A DNA stretch of 64,000 bases from JAAYXE01 sp964391195 (GTDB taxonomy: Bacteria; Chloroflexota; Anaerolineae; Anaerolineales; UBA4823). Where the stretch lies: NCBI GenBank assembly GCA_964391195.1, contig CAYMLG010000004.1, forward strand, positions 1 to 64,000, given 5' to 3'. Position numbers and translations under genes: made by a program. Positions 8,890-16,428 of this stretch are shown piece after piece (the stretch's first letter is position 1; each line of letters begins with the position of its first letter). The notes beneath the pieces are model-generated. The model made no database searches and was not told the DNA's origin. It was given only the letters and a program-made list of their open reading frames with translations.

Positions 8890-10383
8890 ATGAAGAAGTG
8901 TTGGACACCGGTCATCAGCGCCCTGCTGATCAGCCTTTTCCTCAGCCTGGTACGTTTGCCGCTCCACAACCCCGCCCGGGCCGGGCTGCCGGCCGCCCGG
9001 GACCTGGCTCTGCTCCCCGCCCTGGCCCAATCCGGCGGAGGTGGGGATCATTCGGTCTATCTCCCTTTCCTGGTCCGCGAGCCGCCTGTCCGCATCGGAG
9101 AGCTGCACGAAATCCCCTCGCTGTTCGGCATCGAAGTTCACACCTCCTTCCAGTTGGATGACCTCCCCGATCCGGAGATGTACTGGACCCGGATCAACGG
9201 TCTTTTGTGGTCGGATGTAGAACCGGAGCCGGGCGCGCGCGACTGGGAGGCGCTGGCCTCTCTGGAAGAGCAGTTTATCGCCGCCTCCCGGGAAGGGATG
9301 GCGATGATCGTCGTGGTTCGCGGCGCGCCCGAGTGGGCGCGGGCGATCCCGGGAGAAGAATGCAGCCCGGTTCGTGAGGATAAGCTGGAAGATTTCGGCC
9401 GGTTCCTGCGAGACCTGGTCGCCCGCTACAGCCGCCCGCCGTATTCGGTCAAGTTTTGGGAGCTGTGGAACGAGCCGGATGTCTCTCTCTCCGCCCGCCC
9501 GCCCAACTCGCCGCAGATGGGCTGTTGGGGAGATCCGCACGACCCCTACTACGGTGGCGAGGCCTACGCCGAGATGTTAAAAGTGGCCTATCCGAGTATC
9601 AAGCGGGCCGACCCCGAGGCCCAGGTTTTGGTGGGCGGGCTGCTGCTGGACTGCAACCCCGCACTGAAAGACCAGTGCCGGAGTGGGGAGGGGCTGCTCT
9701 CGGCGCGGTTCCTCGAAGGGGTTCTACGCCGCGGCGGCGATTACTTCAACGGCATCAGCTTCCACGCCTACGATTATGCCGGTAATGAAGCCGGGTTGTA
9801 CACCAACCTGAACTGGAACAGCTACTATCACACCACCGGCCCGGTGGTCATCGCCAAAGTCGCCCATATCAAAAAAATGCTGGCGAAATATGGGCTCGAA
9901 GACAAATATCTGATCAACACCGAGGCCGCGGTGGTGATCGACCATGCCGAAGGTGATGACGCCGCTCAACTGATCAAAGCTTATTACGTGCCCCAGGTGT
10001 ACGCCGCCACCTACGCCCTGGGGCCGGAGATGGTGGGCAGTATCTGGTACAGCAGCTACAGCGGGTGGAGAAACGTGGATCTGTTCGCTCCGGGGAAGCA
10101 GCCGACACTGGCATACACCGCTTTTCAAACCGCGGCGCGCATGCTCAGAAAGGCCGAATTCGCCGCGTATCACCACACCCCGGACGAACTGATGGTCTAC
10201 GAGTTCGACAAAGGGGGGAAAAAACTGTGGGTGATCTGGGGGCTGCAAGATGAGCCCAGGATGGTCGGTGTGCCGGGAAAGATCCTTAAGGTGGTGGATG
10301 TGTTCGGGGAACCGGAACACTGCTGCGAAGGCAGCAGCGTATTGGTGGGGCGGAAGCCGCTGTATGTGACCTGGACCCCGTGA
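8890..10383 (+). CDS. Secreted clan GH-A-like glycoside hydrolase, paralogue of the preceding gene
   Basis: 497 residues from the ATG at 8890 (MKKCWTPVIS), which gives a proper Sec signal peptide. An in-frame TTG at 8806 would add 28 charged residues and is unlikely. The mature protein has the same barrel motifs as its neighbour: MYWTRINGLLWSDVE, ELWNEPDVS (candidate acid/base Glu195), GCWGDPHDPYYGGEAYAEM, NGISFHAYDYAG and INTEAAV (candidate nucleophile Glu345). The lipobox and long linker of the upstream copy are absent, so this one is probably released or held by another route. The pair looks like a tandem duplication followed by a change in anchoring. Confidence 0.7.
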   Translation: MKKCWTPVISALLISLFLSLVRLPLHNPARAGLPAARDLALLPALAQSGGGGDHSVYLPFLVREPPVRIGELHEIPSLFGIEVHTSFQLDDLPDPEMYWTRINGLLWSDVEPEPGARDWEALASLEEQFIAASREGMAMIVVVRGAPEWARAIPGEECSPVREDKLEDFGRFLRDLVARYSRPPYSVKFWELWNEPDVSLSARPPNSPQMGCWGDPHDPYYGGEAYAEMLKVAYPSIKRADPEAQVLVGGLLLDCNPALKDQCRSGEGLLSARFLEGVLRRGGDYFNGISFHAYDYAGNEAGLYTNLNWNSYYHTTGPVVIAKVAHIKKMLAKYGLEDKYLINTEAAVVIDHAEGDDAAQLIKAYYVPQVYAATYALGPEMVGSIWYSSYSGWRNVDLFAPGKQPTLAYTAFQTAARMLRKAEFAAYHHTPDELMVYEFDKGGKKLWVIWGLQDEPRMVGVPGKILKVVDVFGEPEHCCEGSSVLVGRKPLYVTWTP

Positions 10384-10407
10384 GGATCCCCTCACCGGGT
10401 GCCCCGC

Positions 10408-11574
10408 TCAGCGGATGAACAGGGTGTAGATCAGGATGCCGAGCAGCCCGCCGCCGAGGACCAGCCAGGCGGAGTTGATCCGGGTGCGGTACAGGAGGAA
10501 CAACGCCGCCAGCCCGATCAGCACGGTGGGCAGGTCGACGAAAGTTTCCTGCCCCAAGTCCCAGGCGACCGCGGCCATCAATCCGAATGAAGCGACGTTG
10601 ACCCCGTCCAACAGGCTCCCGGCCCAGGGTGATCTGCGGATACGCCCGCCTATCCGGTAGACGAAGGCCACCAGGATGAAAGATGGCAGGAAGATCCCCA
10701 TGGTGGCGATCACCGCCCCTGGGATGCCGCCCAACAGGTAGCCGATAAAAGTGGCGGTGGTAAAGACCGGGCCGGGGGTGACCTGGCCGATGGCGATCGC
10801 ATCCAGGAGCTGTGTCTGGGTCAGCCAGCCTAGCCCGGCGACGAAATCGGCCTGGAGGAAGGCCAGCAGTACGTAACCGCTGCCATACAGCACGGCTCCA
10901 ATCTTGACGAAGGTGAGAAAGAGGGTCAAATAGCTGAACGGGGCGCTCAACCACAGCGGGGCGGAGAGCGAGAGCGGGGGGGCGGCCGCCAGCAGCCCGC
11001 CGGGGATGAGCGTGAGCAGCCGCTGCCGGTTCTCCCACAGCATCACCATCGCGCCCGAGCCCAGCAGCGCCGCCAGGGGGTGCACGCCCAGGAAGTACAG
11101 GACCAGGGCCAATAGCCCGGCCAGTAAGGTGGGCCAGCCCTTGATCGCCCGCCGTCCCAGCCCGAGCAGCGCCTGGAAGATGATGGCGATCACCACCGGC
11201 TTGACCCCGTACAGCAGCCAACCGGCCTCCGGCAAAGACCCGTAGCGGACGTAAGCCCAGGACAGCCCGATGACCAACAGCATCGCCGGCAGGATGAACC
11301 CCACCCCGGCCGCCGCCAGGCCCGGCCAACCGGCGCGTGAATACCCCAGGTGGATCGCCAACTCGGTCGAATTGGGCCCTGGGATCAGGTTGACCAGTCC
11401 GAGCATGTCCAGGAACTCCTGGTCGTCCAGCCATTTCCGGCGGACGACCACCTCATCCCGGTACATGGCAATGTGGGCGGCGGGGCCTCCGAAGGCTGTG
11501 AATCCCAGTTTCAAAAAGAGTTTCAGGACTTCGAGCACGGGGCGTTGGGGAGTGATAGGAATATCAGCCGGCAC
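10408..11574 (-). CDS. chrA: Chromate transporter family (ChrA, two-domain) protein
   Basis: 388 residues starting at GTG. Two CHR domains are in tandem. The N-terminal copy has LKLFLKLGFTAFGGPAAHIAM, the RRKWLDDQEFLDMLGLVNLIPGPNSTE signature region and repeated hydrophobic helices. The C-terminal copy repeats it (FVKIGAVLYGSGYVLLAFLQ, QLLDAIAIGQVTPGPVFTTA). Family members export chromate, and some probably handle sulfate or other oxyanions. It starts 20 bp after phaR on the same strand, so the two are likely co-transcribed. That is an odd pairing for a metal-resistance gene, and no chrB or chrR is nearby. Confidence 0.85.
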   Translation of the reverse strand: MPADIPITPQRPVLEVLKLFLKLGFTAFGGPAAHIAMYRDEVVVRRKWLDDQEFLDMLGLVNLIPGPNSTELAIHLGYSRAGWPGLAAAGVGFILPAMLLVIGLSWAYVRYGSLPEAGWLLYGVKPVVIAIIFQALLGLGRRAIKGWPTLLAGLLALVLYFLGVHPLAALLGSGAMVMLWENRQRLLTLIPGGLLAAAPPLSLSAPLWLSAPFSYLTLFLTFVKIGAVLYGSGYVLLAFLQADFVAGLGWLTQTQLLDAIAIGQVTPGPVFTTATFIGYLLGGIPGAVIATMGIFLPSFILVAFVYRIGGRIRRSPWAGSLLDGVNVASFGLMAAVAWDLGQETFVDLPTVLIGLAALFLLYRTRINSAWLVLGGGLLGILIYTLFIR

Positions 11575-11594
11575 GCGTTTTGTATCCCCGGTGA

Positions 11595-12176
11595 TCAGTC
11601 GTTAGCATTTTCCTGGCCGACCTCATCGATCTTGGCGTTCAACCGGTCAAGCTGCTCCAGCAAAGCCTGCAAATCCCGGCGGGTGGGAATCTGCAGGTCT
11701 GAGAGCAGCTTCTCCAACTGTCTTTCCGAGGGGATGGAGGCGGCGGGGGTGTGCTGCGCTTCTCCGAGGTCGCGCGCTCCGGCCGACAGCAGCTTTTCCA
11801 CAATGGCTTCCCCCTCTTCATGGGTCAGCTTTCCTTCGGCCACCAGGAGATTCACCCGCCGCCGGATTTCTTCATCGACCTGGTTGGAAAAACCCAAAGA
11901 CACCGCCACCGTGCGTTGGAGGGCGCTCAGGCGGCTCCCGCCGGCCTGGATCAACCCCGAGAGCAGGGAACGGGGCAAAAAGCCGCTTTGTTTTTTCTCC
12001 TGTTCGAAGATGATCTGGCTGAGGGTGAGAGCGGTGAGGTCTTCGCCCGTGGCGTTATCCACCACATGGACTTCTTCCCCGGCGCGGATCAGTTCGGCGA
12101 TCTGATCCAGGGTGACGTACTGCTTGGCCTCTGTGTCGTACAGTTTGCGGTTGGGGTAGCGTTTGATCACCGGCAT
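11595..12176 (-). CDS. phaR: PHA/PHB accumulation regulator-like DNA-binding protein
   Basis: 193 residues. The N-terminal PHB_acc_N domain is unmistakable (MPVIKRYPNRKLYDTEAKQY, then VTLDQIAELIRAGEEVHVVD), followed by LTQIIFEQE-like sequence. The C-terminal half is helical and charged with phasin-like character. In proteobacteria, PhaR binds DNA upstream of phasin genes and also binds polyhydroxyalkanoate, releasing the promoter once granules form. AGGAGG precedes the ATG. Two phasin-like genes lie immediately upstream on the same strand, the expected target set. No PHA synthase (phaC) is in the window, so the storage material coated here could be PHA or neutral lipid. Confidence 0.88.
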   Translation of the reverse strand: MPVIKRYPNRKLYDTEAKQYVTLDQIAELIRAGEEVHVVDNATGEDLTALTLSQIIFEQEKKQSGFLPRSLLSGLIQAGGSRLSALQRTVAVSLGFSNQVDEEIRRRVNLLVAEGKLTHEEGEAIVEKLLSAGARDLGEAQHTPAASIPSERQLEKLLSDLQIPTRRDLQALLEQLDRLNAKIDEVGQENAND

Positions 12177-12264
12177 GGGGAACCTCCTACCGGATGATTA
12201 TACCCTTGAATGAATTTTCTATTTCAGATATGAAGGGGGGTATATGATGGCTTTCTTAAGATTG

Positions 12265-12310
12265 AGGGGGTTGAGTGGGCGGGCTGCACGGCCCGCCCAC
12301 TCAACCCCCT
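12265..12310. terminator. Perfect 20-bp inverted repeat between phasin and phaR
   Basis: Arms 12265-12284 and 12291-12310 are fully complementary around a 6-base loop (TGCACG). It lies between phaR and the phasin gene. There is no long T-run on either side, so it may work as an RNA-stabilising or transcription-attenuating hairpin rather than a classical terminator. Confidence 0.6.
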
Positions 12311-12373
12311 ATCCTTTAAAGCCTGGCTTACGACTTTGAGACGGCCGTGGAGGTGAACGCCAATTCAAAAGTA

Positions 12374-12405
12374 GGACAGGGAACAAGCTGTTCTGTTCCC
12401 TGTCC
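12374..12405. terminator. Hairpin downstream of the phasin gene
   Basis: GGACAGGGAACA (12374-12385) pairs with TGTTCCCTGTCC (12394-12405) across an 8-base loop. It is extended outwards by imperfect pairing of CGCCAATTC (12359-12366 area) with GAATTGGGCG (12421-12430). It lies directly after the phasin stop on the minus strand and is a likely transcription end. Confidence 0.6.
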
Positions 12406-12443
12406 TTACCTCTCCCCCTCGAATTGGGCGGTTGGCGTGATGC

Positions 12444-12830
12444 TTAGGCGACGGTTTTATCCTTTTTCAGGTCCTCAACCTTCTTGGTGAGGGCGGCGAT
12501 CTTCTCGCCGAGGGCTTCGATGTCGGCCTTGGTGGGGACGTTCATGCGGTCGAGGATCTCCTCCACCCGCTTGCCCATCTCGTCTTCGACCTTCTCGGTC
12601 TCCTTGCGCCGGCGGTCCATGATTTCGCGCACCAGCTTCTTGCCGTCTTTCTCGGCAATCTCGCCGCGCTCGACGAGCTTGCCCACGAAATCTTCGATCT
12701 CATCCTGGGCGAGAGCCACGGCGCCGATGCCGGCCAGCAGGACTTTCCGGGCAGTCTCCAACAGCGGGCTGCGCTCTTCTTTGCCGTTGGTGGCTTCTTC
12801 GATCACGACTTTTTTCGTTTTGTTGACCAT
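12444..12830 (-). CDS. Phasin-family granule-associated protein
   Basis: 128 residues. The short amphipathic N-terminal part carries ARKVLLAGIGAVALAQDEIEDFV, the hallmark of the polyhydroxyalkanoate granule-associated (PhaI/PhaF-type) family. A charged coiled-coil helix to the C-terminus follows (KLVREIMDRRRKETEKVE, then MNVPTKADIEALGEKIAAL and VEDLKKDK). Family members coat storage granules and set their size and number. There is no Lys/Ala-rich histone-like tail as in PhaF. It sits between phaR and a smaller phasin-like ORF, all on one strand. Confidence 0.85.
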   Translation of the reverse strand: MVNKTKKVVIEEATNGKEERSPLLETARKVLLAGIGAVALAQDEIEDFVGKLVERGEIAEKDGKKLVREIMDRRRKETEKVEDEMGKRVEEILDRMNVPTKADIEALGEKIAALTKKVEDLKKDKTVA

Positions 12831-12896
12831 GGGTATATCTCCTTACAGACTGGGGCTAAAGATTGGGGTTGCTTCCTGTGATTATCGGTTGGCCGA

Positions 12897-13064
12897 TTAA
12901 GCGTCAATCTTGGGGATGGTTTCGACGTGCTTATCGTTGCCTAAAATGACCCTTCGCTGTTCCTCGATGATCTGGGCCGCCTCTTCCAGCGACTTTGCCG
13001 TCTCTTCGTAGGCGATCGACATCACACCTACCACAAACAGAAATGCTTTTCGGATCGGGTTCAT
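12897..13064 (-). CDS. Small 55-aa phasin-like protein
   Basis: A short ORF starting ATG at 13064 (MNPIRKAFLFVVGVMSIAYE) and ending TAA at 12897-12899. A strong AGGAGG lies 10 bases upstream. A hydrophobic N-terminal patch is followed by an acidic amphipathic helix (EETAKSLEEAAQIIEEQRR). The spacing resembles the N-terminal part of the adjacent phasin (VLLAGIGAVALAQDEIEDFV), suggesting a minimal surface-binding phasin or a truncated paralogue. A near-consensus promoter lies 56-84 bp upstream, so this looks like the first gene of the phasin/phaR unit. Function is inferred from composition and neighbours. Confidence 0.6.
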   Translation of the reverse strand: MNPIRKAFLFVVGVMSIAYEETAKSLEEAAQIIEEQRRVILGNDKHVETIPKIDA

Positions 13065-13119
13065 GCCGGTTTGTCCTCCTGGATGCGAAGGTTTCTATGA
13101 CGCGTTGCGTCGTAAAAAC

Positions 13120-13148
13120 AGTATAACACACCGCGTCATGGGAGTCAA
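13120..13148 (-). promoter_or_regulatory. Sigma70-type promoter of the phasin/phaR unit with GACGC dyads
   Basis: On the minus strand, TTGACT (13143-13148) is followed by a 17-bp spacer and TATACT (13120-13125). ATGACGCG (complement of 13133-13140) and CGCGTCAT (complement of 13098-13105) form an inverted pair around the -10. A second dyad GACGC-n3-GCGTC lies at 13099-13111 on the plus strand. The dyads are good candidates for repressor binding, possibly PhaR; that assignment is inference. Confidence 0.7.
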
Positions 13149-13154
13149 GCGGTA

Positions 13155-13256
13155 TGTGCAGGCAAATGTTGTCAATAGTGAGAGTGGTTGGGATTATGGA
13201 CGGCGAAGCCGCCCATAATCCCAACCACCTTCTTTTATCTTTACAAGTTGTGCACA
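13155..13256. mobile_element. Hairpin repeat element, copy 1 (102 bp)
   Basis: The ends are TGTGCA (13155-13160) and TGCACA (13251-13256). The inside is a palindrome with arms GTGGTTGGGATTATGG (13184-13199) and its complement (13214-13229), with tip ACGGCGAAGCCGC (13200-13212). The left end (TGTGCAGGCA, TTGTCA, TAGTGA) and right end (TTCTTTT, ACAAGTTGTGC) match copy 2 at 52124-52230 in inverse orientation, although the stem sequence differs. It lies 6 bp upstream of the phasin-unit -35 box. No convincing target duplication is visible at this copy. Confidence 0.75.
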
Positions 13257-13429
13257 CAAAAGTGGTTTCTCGATTGACTCGAGTCTGGTTCTCCACTATA
13301 CTAATTGTTGAACCGGTTTCAACAAATTCACAATAATTCAAATCTTATCCGGTCAGGGTTCACTTTACAATCAGCCGTAGATGGGCAGGTCCGCTTGCCG
13401 GTCATCCGGGCGCGTCGGCGCTCAGCGGC
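13257..13429. other. Intergenic sequence before the gap
   Basis: No supported gene. It includes a locally AT-rich stretch with GTTGAACCGGTTTCAAC, a near-perfect dyad around 13307-13323, which could be an operator. The rest shows no recognisable feature up to the N run. Confidence 0.4.
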
Positions 13430-13529
13430 NNNNNNNNNNNNNNNNNNNNNNNNNNNNNNNNNNNNNNNNNNNNNNNNNNNNNNNNNNNNNNNNNNNNNNN
13501 NNNNNNNNNNNNNNNNNNNNNNNNNNNNN
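13430..13529. other. Assembly gap (100 N)
   Basis: Exactly 100 N, the usual scaffold-gap placeholder, so true length and content are unknown. The flanks CCGGGCGCGTCGGCGCT... on the left and ...AGCGCTCTGCCCGGC on the right are partly inverse complements, so the missing piece may be a hairpin or repeat. Nothing recognisable lies between the gap and the SCP2 gene apart from its ribosome site. Confidence 0.95.
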
Positions 13530-13703
13530 GCGGCAGCGCTCTGCCCGGCCCTCATAATCCAGTAGATGGGCGGCGAGCCGCACGTTTCGTTTGAGTAGGG
13601 GTGCGTTACTGGCACACAGCGGGGATTCGACGCATCCCATATTTGATTTTCATCGCTTCCCCGCAGGCCGGAGTACCGATCATTCCAACCGAAGGAGCGA
13701 ACC

Positions 13704-14135
13704 ATGGGTGTATTTCGTGACACGCAGCATTTCTACGAATGTGTGGGAGAACTCATGGACCGGGCGAAGGGGGATCCCCAGGTCGGTCCGAAGATCGCCA
13801 AATCGGGGATCATCATCCAGTTCCGCTACACCGAGCCCGAAGCCATGACCACGGTCAACGCCAAGAATAAGCCAACCCAACCGGGGGCGTTTGTCGATAT
13901 CATCCACGGCCCCTGTGATTTGAAACCGGATGTGGTCATGACGATGAAGGCCGATACGGCGCATGCCTTCTGGCATGGAAAAGTCAACCTGGTCGCAGCA
14001 CTGGCAAAAAAAGAAATCCTGGCTACCGGACCCATCCCGAAAATCTTAAAACTTCTGCCGGCGGTGCAGCCTCTGTATAAAGTCTATCCGGCCCTGCTTC
14101 GAGAAAAAGGCTACCCTTCAATTGTTCTCAAGTAA
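13704..14135 (+). CDS. SCP2 sterol-carrier-type lipid-binding protein
   Basis: 143 residues, a single SCP2 domain. Characteristic features are the beta-sheet segment SGIIIQFRYTEPEAMTTV, the DVVMTMKADTAHAFWHGKVNLVAALA segment and the C-terminal lipid-cavity helix (LLPAVQPLYKVYPALLREKG). SCP2 folds bind acyl chains, acyl-CoA or sterol-like lipids and act as carriers or enzyme modules. AAGGAG precedes the ATG. It is the first gene of a likely five-gene operon (24 bp to the reductase fusion). A second SCP2 gene closes the same operon at 18856. Confidence 0.85.
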   Translation: MGVFRDTQHFYECVGELMDRAKGDPQVGPKIAKSGIIIQFRYTEPEAMTTVNAKNKPTQPGAFVDIIHGPCDLKPDVVMTMKADTAHAFWHGKVNLVAALAKKEILATGPIPKILKLLPAVQPLYKVYPALLREKGYPSIVLK

Positions 14136-14159
14136 CCGGAAAGGGGAGGAAGGCTGTCA

Positions 14160-16361
14160 ATGAAAGAGATACTCGTGGTCCACTTGGGGGAAGAGCGCCT
14201 GGATATTCCGATATCCTTTATGGGTGAAGAATTCTTGCTGAAAAGGGTGGGCTGTGGGGGGAATATCGAGCGAGCAGAAGGGCTGATCGCCGAATGTGAC
14301 GGAGCTGTTGACATCATCGCCCTGGAGGGGATGCCCACCCGGCTTACCCTCGGACCGGCCCAGCGATTGCACGACCACGGGGCCCGGCTGAGGGCGGCAG
14401 CGAAACAAACTCCGGTGGTGGATGGGAGCGAGGTGCGCCCGGCGCTCGAGCGCTGGGGCGTCATCCTCGCCGACCGGGCCCAACCGGGGATTTTCAGCCA
14501 GAAGCGGATCTTGCTGGCGCCGGGTGCCAACCACGATGGGCTGGCGCAGGCCCTGCTGCGTCACAGCCCCAAGCTGCGCTATGCCGACCCGGTGATCTAC
14601 TTTGCCCTGCCCGATTTCCCCGGCGTTGGCAGTCGTAGAACCCTGGAGCAGGTGGCCGGGCCGACTCTGGACCAGTTGAAGAACGCCCCATTCCGCCGCA
14701 TTTACCCACAGCCGGGGAAGCCCGGCACCCCGCGCTCGGCCGAACCCTTCCATTGGGCCGATGTGATCGCCGGAGATATCGGCGCAATCCGCCGTTATGC
14801 GCCCCAGGATTTGCGCCACAAAACCGTGGTGGTCCCGGCGGCCAGCGAGGCGGATATCGAGGACCTGCGGCAGCGAGGGGTTTCTATCGTGGTGGCGCTG
14901 ATCCCCGAGCACCTGACCGTGTCCGAGCGGCAAGGATCGGGTGAGGCGACGGTCGAGGCGATCCTCGCCGCCCTGCGGCCGGACCCGGAGATGCCGCTGG
15001 TCGAAGACACCTACCTGGATCTGATCGCCAACCTGAACTGGCAGCCGGATATCCGCTACCTGCAGCCCGATGAAGCCGCGGTGAACAGGTTCGCCTTTGT
15101 GATCCACCCCTTGAGCGTCGAATTCATCCACCGCCACAAGTGGTTCCGCTGGACCCGCTACCTGCCAGACCCCCTGGTGGAAGCCGTCGCCGCCTATATG
15201 CCCCCGATCTACATTTCCCGGATCACCGGCGGCTGCTCCCCGGAGACCGGCCAGAAAATCGAAGGCTATTTATACGCCCTGGGAGCCACGCCCCGCCAGA
15301 TGATGAGCCATGGCGAGCGGTTTACCTATGAACGCCTGAATGCTGCCGCCCGCATGGCGGAAGGCCGGGGGGCGCGCATTATGGGCCTGGGGGCGTTCAC
15401 CAGCGTGGTGGGCGACGCCGGCATCACCGTGGCCCACGAATCCGACATCGCCATCACCAGCGGCAACAGCCTGACGGTCGCGGCCACGCTCGAAGCCGCC
15501 AAGCAAGCCGTGATCAAGATGGGGAAGACCGACCTGACCCAGGGCAAAGTGATGGTCATCGGCGCCACCGGCTCCATCGGTTCCGTCTGCGCTCGCTTGC
15601 TGGCCCAGGCGATCTACGACGTCGTCCTGGTCTCCATCGAACCGGAGAAGCTGATCGACCTCAAGCGGCGGATCCTGGAAGAGACCCCCGGCTCGCGGGT
15701 GACCATCTCCACCCGGTCTGACGATTTGATCGGCGACTGCGATTTGATCGTCACCGCCACTTCCGCCTTTGGGCAGCGGGTGTTGGACATCACCAAGTGT
15801 AAGCCCGGCGCGGTGATCTGCGATGTCGCCCGGCCGCCCGACCTCAGCCCGGCGGAAGCCGCCCTGCGCCCGGATGTGCTGGTGATCGAAAGCGGAGAGG
15901 TGCTGATCCCGGGTGACATCGATTTCGGTTATGATATCGGTCTGCCGCCGAAGACTTCTTACGCCTGCCTGGCCGAAACCGCGCTGCTGGCGATGGAAGG
16001 GCGCTTCGAAGATTACACCCTCGGCCGAAACATATCCATGGAGAAGGTCAAGGAGATTTACCGCCTGTTCAAGAAGCACGGTTTCCAACTGGCCGGGCTG
16101 CGGTCGTTCGGGAAATACATCACCGATGAGGATGTCGCCCGTAAGCGGGCGATTGCCGATGAGCTGCGCCGCGATCCGGCGCGGTTCGAACGCTTGAAGA
16201 TAGAAAACGGCGAAAAGCTGGCGAAAATTCCTGTGATGGCCAAAGGGGTCAGGTCGGGGAATTCTGCCCTGCCCGGTTGGGTGTGGATGGCAGTCGGGTT
16301 GGCCGGGCTGGCCGGGCTGCTCGTCGCCCGGCGGAGACAACCTGCCCGCCGCCCGGGTTGA
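14160..16361 (+). CDS. Fusion protein with C-terminal acyl-ACP-reductase-like (AAR) domain and membrane anchor
   Basis: 733 residues. From about residue 370 to 690 it resembles cyanobacterial long-chain acyl-ACP reductase (which makes fatty aldehyde from acyl-ACP or acyl-CoA with NADPH). Shared features are GLGAFTSVVGD, ITSGNSLTVAATLEAAKQA, the Rossmann loop VIGATGSIGSVCARLLA (from ~residue 466), and SYACLAETALLAMEGRF with Cys603 at the position of the catalytic Cys in FACFAEAML of the cyanobacterial enzyme. LGRNISMEKVKEIYRLFKKHGFQ also matches. Residues 1-~365 are an extra domain I do not recognise. A single C-terminal helix (PGWVWMAVGLAGLAGLLVARR, ~701-723) would anchor it to a membrane or lipid surface. 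Enzymatic role is inferred; an amino-acid-dehydrogenase-like function is the alternative. Confidence 0.7.
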   Translation: MKEILVVHLGEERLDIPISFMGEEFLLKRVGCGGNIERAEGLIAECDGAVDIIALEGMPTRLTLGPAQRLHDHGARLRAAAKQTPVVDGSEVRPALERWGVILADRAQPGIFSQKRILLAPGANHDGLAQALLRHSPKLRYADPVIYFALPDFPGVGSRRTLEQVAGPTLDQLKNAPFRRIYPQPGKPGTPRSAEPFHWADVIAGDIGAIRRYAPQDLRHKTVVVPAASEADIEDLRQRGVSIVVALIPEHLTVSERQGSGEATVEAILAALRPDPEMPLVEDTYLDLIANLNWQPDIRYLQPDEAAVNRFAFVIHPLSVEFIHRHKWFRWTRYLPDPLVEAVAAYMPPIYISRITGGCSPETGQKIEGYLYALGATPRQMMSHGERFTYERLNAAARMAEGRGARIMGLGAFTSVVGDAGITVAHESDIAITSGNSLTVAATLEAAKQAVIKMGKTDLTQGKVMVIGATGSIGSVCARLLAQAIYDVVLVSIEPEKLIDLKRRILEETPGSRVTISTRSDDLIGDCDLIVTATSAFGQRVLDITKCKPGAVICDVARPPDLSPAEAALRPDVLVIESGEVLIPGDIDFGYDIGLPPKTSYACLAETALLAMEGRFEDYTLGRNISMEKVKEIYRLFKKHGFQLAGLRSFGKYITDEDVARKRAIADELRRDPARFERLKIENGEKLAKIPVMAKGVRSGNSALPGWVWMAVGLAGLAGLLVARRRQPARRPG

Positions 16362-16428
16362 CCCATGGCCCGTGCAGCTCGCCCGCGAAAACGCTTAACA
16401 AACATGCACTCTGGATAGGGGAGGCGTC

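Noticed and set aside
13146..13266. Target duplication around hairpin element copy 1
   Set aside because: CAAGCGGT and CAAAAGTGGT look vaguely alike but are not an exact direct repeat, so no duplication is claimed.
13430..13529. Any gene content in the 100-N run
   Set aside because: Unknown bases; gap length is a placeholder.
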